Shown here: positions 35,160 to 43,488 of the stretch, one piece after another | How positions within the stretch are numbered: the stretch's first letter is position 1 | How the letters are laid out: each line of letters starts with the position of its first letter | From: Virgibacillus proomii | GTDB taxonomy: Bacteria > Bacillota > Bacilli > Bacillales > Amphibacillaceae | Direction: 5' to 3' | Length of the DNA: 52,188 bases | Assembly (NCBI RefSeq): GCF_018916875.1 | Contig: NZ_JAHLNO010000014.1 | Location: 1-52,188 of the forward strand | Program-made: the position numbers and the translations under genes | Notes under the pieces: model-generated | The model's database searches: none | What the model was told of the DNA's origin: nothing | What the model saw: only the letters and a program-made list of their open reading frames with translations

Positions 35160-36023
35160 ATGAACAAACATCAAATTATGCTAGTTGATGGCATGGCACT
35201 ATTATTCCGCGGCTTTTTTGCTACAGCATTTCGCGGTAATTTTATGAAAACAAGTGAAGGCATACCGACAAACGGTGTCTATCAGTTTTTACGTTATTTC
35301 CTTGATGCGGTAAAGACATTTTCTCCAACGCACGTCATTTGCTGCTGGGATACGGGAAGCAAAACGTTTCGTACAGAAATGTATGCAGATTATAAAGCAA
35401 ATCGGGATGAACCACCAAAAGAATTAATACCGCAATTTGATTTGGTAAAAGAAGTGGTAGATAGCTTTGATATCGCAAATATAGGAATAGAAAATTTTGA
35501 AGCAGATGATTGTATTGGAACTCTAGCAAAACTTTATGCTGAGGATCATGAGGTATTGATTCTTACGGGTGACCAGGATATTTTGCAATTAGTTGATCAA
35601 AAAATTCAAGTAGCTATTATGAAGAAAGGACAGGGTAATTATGAAGTATATAATGAAACTAATTTCTATGAAAAGAAAGGGATTTTCCCAAATCAAATAG
35701 TAGATTTAAAAGGATTAATGGGAGATCCATCTGATAATTACCCGGGGGTAAAGGGAATTGGTGAAAAGACAGCAATGAAGCTAATACAAGCCCACGGATC
35801 GATCGAAAATATATTAGAAAATATCGATGAATTACCAAAAGGAGTGCAAACGAAAATAAAAACGAATCTCGATATGCTTTATTTATCACGGCGTCTTGCT
35901 AAAATAAATTGTAACGTTCCAATTCGTTGTCAGTTAGATCATACATTATGGAATTATGACAGGGGAAAGATAATAAATACATTTAAAACCCTTGAGTTTA
36001 AGAATTTAGAAAAATTAGTGTGA
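35160..36023 (+). CDS. ypcP: 5'-3' exonuclease YpcP (Pol I N-domain-like)
   Basis: 287-residue flap/5' exonuclease resembling the N-terminal domain of DNA polymerase I. Metal-binding acidic clusters are visible (MLVDGMALLFRGF; CCWDTGSKTFR; FEADDCIGTLA; LTGDQDILQLV), as is the helix-hairpin-helix region GDPSDNYPGVKGIGEKTAMK. It acts in removal of RNA primers and repair. RBS AGAAGG and immediate spacing show co-transcription with dynA. Confidence 0.95.
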   Translation: MNKHQIMLVDGMALLFRGFFATAFRGNFMKTSEGIPTNGVYQFLRYFLDAVKTFSPTHVICCWDTGSKTFRTEMYADYKANRDEPPKELIPQFDLVKEVVDSFDIANIGIENFEADDCIGTLAKLYAEDHEVLILTGDQDILQLVDQKIQVAIMKKGQGNYEVYNETNFYEKKGIFPNQIVDLKGLMGDPSDNYPGVKGIGEKTAMKLIQAHGSIENILENIDELPKGVQTKIKTNLDMLYLSRRLAKINCNVPIRCQLDHTLWNYDRGKIINTFKTLEFKNLEKLV

Positions 36024-36038
36024 TAATCTCATGTTATT

Positions 36039-36068
36039 AATAGCTCATATTTTATGGGCTATTTTTTT
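36039..36068 (+). terminator. intrinsic terminator of dynA-ypcP
   Basis: AATAGCTCAT (36039-36048) pairs with ATGGGCTATT (36054-36063, one G-U) and continues into a T-run. Confidence 0.75.
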
Positions 36069-36087
36069 GCTTTTTTAGGAAATGATA

Positions 36088-36190
36088 TTGTTTTTACATG
36101 GGGGAAACGCATTTTTAAATTTGCTTTGCTGCATCATTTAGATGCTCAAGCCGCAGTAAACTTTGATCTTTTCCCTATAACAAATAAATA
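36088..36190 (+). repeat. Repeat family C, copy C3 (degenerate)
   Basis: Shares with C1 the ordered blocks TTTTTACATGGGGGAAAC, GCTCAAGCCGCAGTAAACTT and TTTTCCCTA. The match is partial and the function is unknown. Confidence 0.35.
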
Positions 36191-36278
36191 TTTGCTCTAT
36201 TGTCGTTATGTTTCCTATATTCTCCTGCTTTTATTTTAACCATCTTCAAAATACATGGCGGGGGTATTTTAGAAATAA

Positions 36279-36352
36279 CGGGGGTTTCCGTTATACCTAT
36301 AAGGGGTATTTGATTAAATCGGAAGGGTATCCCGACTACCTATAAGGGGTAA
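36279..36352. promoter_or_regulatory. two tandem imperfect hairpin units with TACCTATAAGGGGTA
   Basis: Each unit has a short hairpin (AACGG...CCGTT; TCGG...CCGA) followed by the dyad TACC-tataa-GGGGTA at 36294-36308 and 36337-36351. A related GCGGGGGTATTT precedes them at 36258. CsoR/RcnR/CstR-type repressors bind dyads of this style, but no such gene is near. The downstream gene is the FetA-type ATPase 290 bp away. Confidence 0.4.
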
Positions 36353-36445
36353 GTAAACCTAAAGACGGCATTACTGGGTTAGGGAAGACATTAAATTTGG
36401 AGACAACATGAAAATAACTTATAGTAAAAGAGAAACACTGATTTT

Positions 36446-36537
36446 ATACTATAGGAAAGTATAAAACTTTAGGCTTTATAGTATAAGAAAAACGATAGCT
36501 TTCACTATAAAGACCTGGCGACAAGCCAAGTTTTTCT
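36446..36537 (+). repeat. Repeat family B, copy B4, upstream of fetA
   Basis: Uninterrupted copy. The terminal hairpin has one mismatch (ACCTGGC against GCCAAGT) but the T-run is kept. It ends 107 bp before fetA. Confidence 0.85.
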
Positions 36538-36643
36538 AATTAAAAGATGCCTTCAGTTATAAAAGATTGTTAAAACCATAACATTGTAAAATAAGGAAAC
36601 CTATTGATGCAATAAGAAATCAGGCTATGAGGGTGGGATAGTG

Positions 36644-37285
36644 ATGTCATTATTTCGTGTGGAAAATTTAAAAGTTAATGGAGTTTTAGAAATGGATAAG
36701 TTAGAAATACAAGCAAATAAAAAAATTTGTATTATTGGCAAAAGCGGGAGTGGGAAATCGACTTTTCTGCGGCTATTAAATCATTTAGATTCCCCTGATC
36801 AAGGGAGGATTTTATATCATGAAGAAAATATTTCAAGTATAGATCCAATAAAGCTAAGAAGGAAAGTTACGATGGTTCCGCAGACGCCTGTTATTTTTCC
36901 TGGCACCATAAAAGAAAATTTGTTAATTGGTCAAAAATTTTCCGGAATGGATTTAGCAGAGGATGCTTATTTAGAAAAAGTGCTTTACCAAATATTCTTA
37001 CATAAATCGCTGGAAACTCCGGCAGAAGATCTGTCAGGAGGAGAAAAACAACGATTGGCCTTAGCAAGAGCAATGTTGCTCGATGCAGAAGTATTTTTAT
37101 TAGATGAACCGTCTTCTGCATTAGATAGAGCGACAGCAGATGACGTTATCGGTGCATTTATCGATTTTATTAAAGCTGAAAATAAATCGATGCTTATGGT
37201 TACACATGATCTTGAAATAGCAAATCGTATAGCAGATGAAACAATTGATATAAATCAATATAGTAAAGCCGTTAAGCAAAGTTAA
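36644..37285 (+). CDS. fetA: ABC transporter ATPase, FetA/YbbL type
   Basis: 213 residues. Walker A GKSGSGKST, signature LSGGEKQR and Walker B EVFLLDEPSSALD are intact. Short length and pairing with an UPF0014 permease identify the FetAB group, which in E. coli exports iron and protects from oxidative stress. ATG at 36644 follows GGGTGGGA. A GTG one codon earlier is also possible. The permease gene follows after 325 bp that include repeat B5, an unusually large gap for a two-subunit transporter. Confidence 0.88.
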   Translation: MSLFRVENLKVNGVLEMDKLEIQANKKICIIGKSGSGKSTFLRLLNHLDSPDQGRILYHEENISSIDPIKLRRKVTMVPQTPVIFPGTIKENLLIGQKFSGMDLAEDAYLEKVLYQIFLHKSLETPAEDLSGGEKQRLALARAMLLDAEVFLLDEPSSALDRATADDVIGAFIDFIKAENKSMLMVTHDLEIANRIADETIDINQYSKAVKQS

Positions 37286-37378
37286 GGGTGTTTACAATAA
37301 AACGTTCCGAAGGTAAGAAATTTGTTAATCTTAGAGGATGTTCAAAAAGTTCGATATAAAACGCATCGATTTTTTTGC

Positions 37379-37468
37379 ATTATAGGAAAGTATAAAACTT
37401 TAGGCTTTATAGTATAAGAAAAACGATAGCTTTCGCCATAAAGACTTGGCGACAAGCCAAGTCTTTCT
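37379..37468 (+). repeat. Repeat family B, copy B5, between fetA and fetB
   Basis: Uninterrupted copy. Its hairpin is longer than in the other copies (AAAGACTTGGC with GCCAAGTCTTT), that is, the T-run has changed so that it now pairs. It lies between the two genes of one transporter. Confidence 0.85.
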
Positions 37469-37610
37469 AAAGTTTGCAGGACATGTTAAGTGTACTGCAA
37501 AAAAACAAAGAGAGTTCGTTTAGGAATATATTATTGCAATAATTTAAGGACATAGTTACGATCTTAGCCTGAACATGAACCATTAAATAAATCTTGAAAG
37601 GAGCAAAAAA

Positions 37611-38399
37611 ATGAATGACGCAACAGACTTGACTTTTTGGCAACTATTATTTGCTTATGTATTTATTGTTATATTATGGATTATTGTACGTGTAAAAGGG
37701 ATACCTCGAGAAAAGTTGATTATCATTTCTACATTACGAATGACCATTCAATTAATTTTAGTTGGATATTTACTAATGGTGGTGTTTGAGAATCCAAATC
37801 CACTTATCACGCTAATCATTGTTCTGTTTATGCTCGCCTTTGCTATTTATAATGTGTATAAACGAGCAAGTGTAGCGATCAATCTCTCCGTAAAAAAGAC
37901 AATTGCTTTAGCGATGGCACTAGGTATATCGATTAGTATGATTTACTTTTTGTTTGTCGTTTTACAATTAGAACCCTGGTATAATCCGCAACTATTTATC
38001 CCGATCGGCGGTATGATTATAGGAAATGCGATGACAGGTATTACCTTAGGGGTTAATCAATTATTAATTGGTATGCGAGAGCAAAAAGCAAAAGTAGAAG
38101 GTGCTTTAATGCTTGGAGCAACTCCCAAGGATGCATCTCACTCGATCATTAACGAGGCGTTTGATTCTGCCATGCTCCCGACAATCAATTCTATGGTTGG
38201 TATGGGGATTGTGTTTTTACCTGGAATGATGACAGGGCAAATTATTGCTGGCGCTTCCCCGGTAGATGCGGTTAAATATCAAATTGCTATTATGCTCGGT
38301 ATAGCTGGTACAGTCGCAATTACAGTTGTGATCTTTCTCCATTTAGCATATAAAACCTTTTTTAATCATCGTGCACAATTAACTATTTCAGATGAATAA
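37611..38399 (+). CDS. fetB: ABC permease, FetB/YbbM (UPF0014) type
   Basis: 262-residue membrane protein with about seven transmembrane segments and the family stretches VKGIPREKLIIISTLRMTIQ, GMIIGNAMTGITLGVNQL and GATPKDASHSIINEAFDSAM then PTINSMVGMGIVFLPGMMTG. It is the membrane partner of the ATPase upstream in a putative iron exporter. Plant homologues (STAR2) work with other substrates. RBS AAAGGAG precedes the ATG. Confidence 0.92.
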   Translation: MNDATDLTFWQLLFAYVFIVILWIIVRVKGIPREKLIIISTLRMTIQLILVGYLLMVVFENPNPLITLIIVLFMLAFAIYNVYKRASVAINLSVKKTIALAMALGISISMIYFLFVVLQLEPWYNPQLFIPIGGMIIGNAMTGITLGVNQLLIGMREQKAKVEGALMLGATPKDASHSIINEAFDSAMLPTINSMVGMGIVFLPGMMTGQIIAGASPVDAVKYQIAIMLGIAGTVAITVVIFLHLAYKTFFNHRAQLTISDE

Positions 38400-38632
38400 A
38401 ATATAGTAGCAAAAAGATTGTTTGACGCACTCCTTTTTTAGATGATTATCGTCAAGCACCATCATAATATGAAGTAATTTGGAGGACATAATTTAACTCT
38501 TGCGCAACTTCACAACTAGTAGAAGAATATAAGAAAAAACGAACATATGAATATTTTTCCTTCCAATAGACAGGGTTGGAAAATGATCAGATTACTTTTA
38601 TAATAGAGAAAAAGTATACAGGAGGAAAAATA

Positions 38633-39049
38633 ATGAAATTTCCTTCCAAAAAAGATCGATGGCTGGCTGCCTTGTTATGGGGAATTGTCCTTTTAGGTGT
38701 TTTCATACCGATGATTATGGGGAATTTTATATCTGCATTGCTTGTTCTTCCCTTGATATTATTGTTATTATGGTTTTGGTTTGGTACAGATTACTGTATT
38801 ATCGATCATAAACTTAAAATCCGTTACGGACCAATTCGACAAACCATTGATATTAATAAAATTAATACTATTTTTACAGCAAGGAAGAACCCGTTAGCTG
38901 TTGCTCCTGCTTTATCGCTTGATCGGATTGTTTTGGATTGTGGGAAGTTCGATGTAACTACAATCTCACCACTGAATAAACAGCAATTTTTACAAGTACT
39001 TATTGAAATCAATCCAAATATAAAAATGGAAAAAGGACTTAAATCATAA
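38633..39049 (+). CDS. membrane protein with C-terminal bacterial PH domain (YyaB-like)
   Basis: 138 residues. Two hydrophobic segments (about 11-30 and 35-55) are followed by a PH-like domain beginning GTDYCIIDHKLKIRYGPIRQ, the pattern of the short bPH family found in YyaB. The function is unknown. The ATG at 38633 is supported by AGGAGG. A longer frame from 38576 lacks an RBS. The stop codon TAA lies in the ATAAA that ends the minus-strand repeat A8. Confidence 0.78.
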   Translation: MKFPSKKDRWLAALLWGIVLLGVFIPMIMGNFISALLVLPLILLLLWFWFGTDYCIIDHKLKIRYGPIRQTIDINKINTIFTARKNPLAVAPALSLDRIVLDCGKFDVTTISPLNKQQFLQVLIEINPNIKMEKGLKS

Positions 39050-39184
39050 AGTGAATCTTTAATCAGTGGGGGAGGTTCTTTTATCCCCCATTGATTAAAT
39101 GAACAGAATCGGGCATTTGACTTGCTGTTGGATCCTTTCGTAGCATGGAAGTAGAGGACTTACTCCGAGTTATATGTAGGATAA
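39046..39184 (-). repeat. Repeat family A, copy A8 (minus strand, degenerate)
   Basis: Read on the minus strand it ends in ...GATTCACTTTAT preceded by a right hairpin with changed but paired arms (AATCAATGGGGGA with CCCCCACTGATT). Before that come AAATGCCCGATT (core) and a worn left half starting TTATCCTACAT. The right end is thus family A with compensated stem changes. The left stem no longer pairs. A TTGACT-18-TAGCAT promoter candidate for cysK (39117-39146, plus strand) lies inside it. Confidence 0.62.
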
Positions 39185-39224
39185 TAGACCTCTTGATTTA
39201 ACCGTATAAAGGAGGATGAGCAAG

Positions 39225-40148
39225 ATGCGCGTCGTTAAAAATGTTAGTGAACTTATTGGGGAAACACCAATAGTTAAATTGAATAAGCTTGCTCCTGCTG
39301 GTGCAGCAGATGTTTATGTGAAATTGGAAATGTATAATCCAAGCCGAAGTGTTAAAGACCGCGCAGCATATAATATGATTAAAGTAGCTGAAGAGAAGGG
39401 ATTACTTAAGCCGGGAGATACGATTATCGAGCCTACTAGCGGAAATACCGGTATTGGCTTGGCGATGAATGCTGCAGCAAAAGGGTATAAAGCGATTATT
39501 GTTATGCCTGACAACAGTACAGAAGAACGCAGAAACATTTTGCGAGCATACGGAGCAAAGGTTGTATTAACACCAAGTGAGGAGAAAATGCCCGGTGCTA
39601 TCAAAAAAGCATTAGAACTACAAAAAGAAAATCCAGGCAGCTTTATTCCGCAACAATTTGAAAATGAAGCAAATTCAGATATCCATCGAATTACAACAGC
39701 TCTAGAAATATACGAGCAAATGGAAGGTGAACTGGATGCCTTTGTATGTACAGCAGGAACCGGTGGAACGGTAACCGGTACGGGTGAGGTTTTAAAAGAA
39801 AAGCTTCCAGATCTTCATATTGCTGTGGTAGAACCAAAGGGATCTCCAGTACTGTCAGGTGGAAAGCCAGGGAAGCATAAACTGGTCGGCACCAGTCCAG
39901 GATTTATTCCAGATATATTAAATACATCGATTTATGATGAAATTATCCAGATTGCCGATGAATATGCAGTGGATTTGTTTAAACAACTTGGTCAAAAAGA
40001 AGGTATTTTTATTGGGCTTTCTGGTGCAGCTGCTGTTTTTGCTGCTATTCAAGTAGCAAATAAACTTGGTAAAGGAAAAAAAGTGGTTTGTATTGCACCA
40101 GATTCAGGAGAGCGCTATTTAAGCATGAATTTATTTGCAGAAGAGTGA
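39225..40148 (+). CDS. cysK: cysteine synthase family enzyme (O-acetylserine thiol-lyase, YtkP-like)
   Basis: 307-residue PLP enzyme. The cofactor lysine is Lys44 in NPSRSVKDR. PTSGNTGIGLAM binds the substrate carboxylate and GTGGTVTGTGEVL the PLP phosphate. The NPSRSVKDR variant rather than NPGSSVKDR is like B. subtilis YtkP. It makes cysteine from O-acetylserine and sulfide. The ATG at 39225 has GGAGG 10 bases upstream. An ATG at 39216 touches that site. The upstream 180 bp consist largely of repeat A8. Confidence 0.92.
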   Translation: MRVVKNVSELIGETPIVKLNKLAPAGAADVYVKLEMYNPSRSVKDRAAYNMIKVAEEKGLLKPGDTIIEPTSGNTGIGLAMNAAAKGYKAIIVMPDNSTEERRNILRAYGAKVVLTPSEEKMPGAIKKALELQKENPGSFIPQQFENEANSDIHRITTALEIYEQMEGELDAFVCTAGTGGTVTGTGEVLKEKLPDLHIAVVEPKGSPVLSGGKPGKHKLVGTSPGFIPDILNTSIYDEIIQIADEYAVDLFKQLGQKEGIFIGLSGAAAVFAAIQVANKLGKGKKVVCIAPDSGERYLSMNLFAEE

Positions 40149-40211
40149 AGATATCGTATAGAGAGAATTATTCTCTTATATGATAAAGTCATATTATCTC
40201 GGGGGAAAGAA

Positions 40212-40877
40212 GTGCGTAAACGAACGACATTTATTATAATTAGCACTATTTTTTCTTGTTTGCTCCTTGCGTTTATCGAGCATGGATTAAATACCAATTA
40301 TGCAATGAAATCAATTAGTAAAATTAGTTTATTTTTACTAAACATTTGGCTATATCAAGCATTATTTAAAGACTTTCGCTTTTTAGATGTATTAACCTTG
40401 AAAAAGTTTAACCAGCGTGATCTGCGGCGATTGTTACTTTTAGGCTTCTTATCAGCAAGTATCGTTCTTGCTTCCTATTATTTCTTTCAACCATATTTTA
40501 CAATTAATCAAATTAAAGGAGATTTAACAAATCGCTTAGGGATAACTACTATAGGTTTTATTTTTGTCGGACTGTATATAACTTTTATCAACTCATTTTT
40601 AGAAGAGTATTTCTTCCGGGGATTTGTTTTCTTTTTGCTTCCGAGAAAAATGGCTTATCTATTTAGTCCGCTATTATTTGCAACGTACCATATTCCTATG
40701 ATTGCTTTATGGTTTAGCCCGATATTGATCGGCATTTGCTTTATCGGTTTATGGTTCATTGCGATTATTTTTCATAGGGTAAATGAAAAAGACCGTACCA
40801 TTTGGTCTTCCTGGATTATTCATATTTGTGCTGATATAATGATTATTTTAATTGGTATAACATTTTTCTATTTCTAA
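40212..40877 (+). CDS. CPBP-family intramembrane metalloprotease
   Basis: 221-residue membrane protein with about six transmembrane segments. The family motifs are motif 1 LEEYFFRGFVF (EExxxR), motif 2 FATYHIPM (His) and a late IIHICAD (His). The protein family (CAAX amino-terminal protease / Abi) includes prenyl-processing and bacteriocin-immunity proteins. The substrate here is unknown. GTG start with GGGGGAAAG upstream. Confidence 0.85.
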   Translation: MRKRTTFIIISTIFSCLLLAFIEHGLNTNYAMKSISKISLFLLNIWLYQALFKDFRFLDVLTLKKFNQRDLRRLLLLGFLSASIVLASYYFFQPYFTINQIKGDLTNRLGITTIGFIFVGLYITFINSFLEEYFFRGFVFFLLPRKMAYLFSPLLFATYHIPMIALWFSPILIGICFIGLWFIAIIFHRVNEKDRTIWSSWIIHICADIMIILIGITFFYF

Positions 40878-40881
40878 CAGT

Positions 40882-40905
40882 CTTACTGCTGGTTGTAAGT
40901 TTTTT
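40882..40905 (+). terminator. weak terminator after the CPBP gene
   Basis: CTTAC pairs with GTAAG over an 8-base loop, followed by six T residues. The stem is only 5 bp. Confidence 0.4.
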
Positions 40906-41628
40906 AGAGACATTGCTATCTTAGATTAGCTTATTTAAACACTCCGGTTCAAAGACATTCGTTTTTCAACGGAAGAATTAAATGCTAAGAGTAGTAAAGA
41001 AAATGTGACTTTAACTGAAAAACTTACATTCTTTTTTATTGTATATCGACGCCATACACGGAAACCAACTTGTAGCTCCTGAATTCCAAAAAACACGAGA
41101 TTTAGGAAGAGTATAATTCGTGGTTCAAATAAGTATAAGGTATTTATGCTTACAAAAAACACTGATATCCCTCGTCTGAATTATTAAACAAGGTGTTCTA
41201 ACAACAAAGATAAAGGTATGTAAATAAGAACAATATTTGTCTTACAGATAACAGAAAAACAGGGCTTTAAACGGATGAATTACGTGTAGGTGATCGGTTA
41301 TTCTTAATCTTTGGCAGCAAATGTAAATGAAATGAAAATTTTGATGCAGAAGCGGTAAACGATGGAAAGAAACAATCAGGGTAATATTACAATATAATGC
41401 GACAATGGATAAAAATAAACCAATTATACTTGATTTTATCAGTTAAAATTAATTTAGTGTAAAAGTAGGAAATATTGTTACTCGGTATTTTCTTTCCGCT
41501 TCCCTAACCTTGGAATTTCATTTTCCTGACAGAGTTTACCTATTAATAATAATTCCTTTATAAAAACTTTGGATAATGATATAGTTTATCATGTATGCTT
41601 TATGTTAAATTCTTGGAGGTTATAGAAA
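40906..41628. other. long intergenic stretch, nothing recognised
   Basis: About 720 bp of AT-rich DNA without a conserved-looking frame. Short open frames on both strands have no RBS and no recognisable motif. No family A, B or C repeat is present. Confidence 0.4.
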
Positions 41629-42165
41629 ATGAACAAGGAAATTAAAATACGTTCTTTAGAGCGTGAAGATTTACAATTTGTTCATGAACTAGGAAATGAT
41701 GCAAATATTATGGCTTATTGGTTTGAAGAACCATATCATTCTTTTGTAGAGTTACAGGATATATATGATAAGCATATTCATGATCAAAGTGAGCGGCGGT
41801 TTATTCTTGAATCAAAAAAAGGTGAAAGGCTAGGTCTCGTTGAGTTAGTAGAGATTGATTATATTCATCGGAATGCGGAATTTCAAATCATTATTAAACC
41901 GGAGCATCAAGGTCGGGGCTATGCAGTTACTGCCGCACGGTTAGCAATGGATTATGCTTTTTCCATATTAAATTTGCATAAACTCTATCTTATCGTTGAC
42001 AAGTATAATGAAAAAGCAATTCATATTTATAAAAAAGTCGGTTTTAAAGTAGAAGCTGAATTGAAAGATGAATTCTTCGTTGAAGGCAGTTATCATAATG
42101 CTTATCGAATGTGTATTTTTCAACATGAATATTTAAACATGAAAAATAACCCTCATAAAGTATAA
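41629..42165 (+). CDS. speG: spermidine N-acetyltransferase, SpeG-like
   Basis: 178-residue GNAT acetyltransferase. Stretches such as [51 protein letters not shown] (acetyl-CoA loop), [20 protein letters not shown] and [11 protein letters not shown] agree closely with SpeG of enterobacteria as recalled. It should acetylate spermidine or spermine and so detoxify excess polyamine. RBS TGGAGG. Monocistronic, with a terminator 80 bp downstream. The similarity to Gram-negative proteins and the isolated position suggest horizontal arrival. Confidence 0.92.
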   Translation: MNKEIKIRSLEREDLQFVHELGNDANIMAYWFEEPYHSFVELQDIYDKHIHDQSERRFILESKKGERLGLVELVEIDYIHRNAEFQIIIKPEHQGRGYAVTAARLAMDYAFSILNLHKLYLIVDKYNEKAIHIYKKVGFKVEAELKDEFFVEGSYHNAYRMCIFQHEYLNMKNNPHKV

Positions 42166-42241
42166 TCACAGTGTTGTAATGTTATTTTGTCGAGGTAATC
42201 CAGTGATAAAGCAACTATTTTCTTTCAATCATAAGTAGGTT

Positions 42242-42270
42242 AAAAAACTTCCGTTGAGTGGGAGTTTTTT
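42242..42270 (+). terminator. intrinsic terminator downstream of speG
   Basis: AAAAAACTTCC (42242-42252) pairs with GGGAGTTTTTT (42260-42270), allowing one G-T pair. Confidence 0.6.
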
Positions 42271-42534
42271 ATATGTCAAAAAGTATAGCTTATGGAAAAT
42301 GAACTTTGCCCAACTTATATAACCAGTTATAATCATTGAACTGTTAAATCGTCATAAGCTATAAAATGGGTATACAGTATAAAGCAGTTATCGAAAAGAA
42401 CAATATTTTTCGTTTTAGATAATCCTTACCTTTTCTTATAACAATTGCATTTTCTAATTATATTATCGTTATTAATTTAGGAAGTATATTATGGTACAAG
42501 CCTTAGATGAAATATAAAAGAATAATTTACTTTC

Positions 42535-42573
42535 AAAGAGATCTATTCGTAATGGAGGAATAGATCTTTTATT
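42535..42573. other. stem-loop between speG and the MerR gene
   Basis: AAAGAGATCTATTC pairs with GAATAGATCTTTT with one bulged G and an 8-base loop. No gene lies beside it. It may be the terminator of a lost gene. The rest of 42275-42676 shows nothing recognisable. Confidence 0.4.
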
Positions 42574-42676
42574 AATAGAGATGTTCAAAAATGGTCAAAA
42601 TGACAAATTGAAAATTCCTCTAAATTTTATAGGTTTTATAAATAAATGTAACTCAAATATTTATTTTTTAAAAAAC

Positions 42677-42707
42677 TTGAATCCAACGTTACGTGTTGTT
42701 TTATACT
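42677..42707 (+). promoter_or_regulatory. MerR-type promoter with 19-bp spacer
   Basis: TTGAAT (42677-42682) and TATACT (42702-42707) are 19 bases apart, the over-long spacing that MerR-family activators correct. The spacer contains CAACGTTACGTGTTG, a dyad resembling the Mta/BltR/TipA operator type. It lies 31 bp before the MerR gene, so the regulator should control its own operon. Confidence 0.8.
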
Positions 42708-42738
42708 TAAGTTAGCAATCCGAAGAGGAGATGACCAA

Positions 42739-43488
42739 ATGTACACCATTGGGAAATTATCCAAAAAAACAGGAGTTACAATTCGAACGCTTGATTATTA
42801 TGATGAAATCGGTCTGTTAAATCCATCCTCTACGACAGAAGGGGGACATAGACTATATGGGGAAGCGGAACTACTTCGACTGGAACAAATTTTATCATTA
42901 AAGTTTTTAGGTTTTTCACTGGAAAAGATACAACGTATTTTACAAGAACCTGCATATTCCTGGGAAAAAGCTCTTGGAGAACAGTTATTGATGGTTAAAG
43001 AACAGAAAAAACATATCGAGGAATTAGAACAATCTTTACGTGCCATCTTATATACGATTCAAATAGAAAAGGAAATAAATTGGGACTTAATCTTTGGTAT
43101 CATGCATTTATTTCAGAAGAAGAACAACGAGATAGATACTGTACTAGATCGTTATATGAGCCAACAGCATAAGGAAAAGATGCTGTCTGTCAATATGGAA
43201 GAAGACAAGTTAGAGAAATGGGTGGAACTTATCCATGAAATAAACAAGCATCTGCATGTTCCTCCAGAATCCGAGATTGCCCAAAAGCTTGCGGATCGCT
43301 GGATGGAAGGGGTTTATGACATGTTTGGCGATGATGAAGAGTTTCTTGACAGTGCCTGGAATGCAATTAATAAAGAATGTGGTGGTCTTATGTTTTATCC
43401 AATGACGAAGGACGTTGTAAATTTTATTCATGAAGCAATGATTGTAAAAGAAAAAAGGAAAGGTGACAAGAATGCAAAATGCGATTGA
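42739..43488 (+). CDS. MerR-family regulator with TipAS-like sensor domain
   Basis: 249 residues. The winged HTH (IGKLSKKTGVTIRTLDYYDE, then IGLLNPSSTTEGGHRLYGEA) is followed by a coiled-coil dimerisation helix (about 75-115). A helical C-terminal domain like TipA/Mta drug-sensing domains ends with DMFGDDEEFLDSAWNAINKE. It likely senses a hydrophobic compound and activates the ABC exporter genes that follow. Its 3' end overlaps the ATPase gene by 17 bp. Confidence 0.9.
   Translation: MYTIGKLSKKTGVTIRTLDYYDEIGLLNPSSTTEGGHRLYGEAELLRLEQILSLKFLGFSLEKIQRILQEPAYSWEKALGEQLLMVKEQKKHIEELEQSLRAILYTIQIEKEINWDLIFGIMHLFQKKNNEIDTVLDRYMSQQHKEKMLSVNMEEDKLEKWVELIHEINKHLHVPPESEIAQKLADRWMEGVYDMFGDDEEFLDSAWNAINKECGGLMFYPMTKDVVNFIHEAMIVKEKRKGDKNAKCD

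Noticed and set aside
36279..36352. Tandem repeats considered as a CRISPR array
   Set aside because: Only two units, the shared part is a 15-base dyad, the spacers are themselves hairpins, and no cas gene is present.
40935..41162. 75-codon minus-strand frame with hydrophobic residues
   Set aside because: No RBS, no recognisable family, and it ends at a random point in an AT-rich gap.
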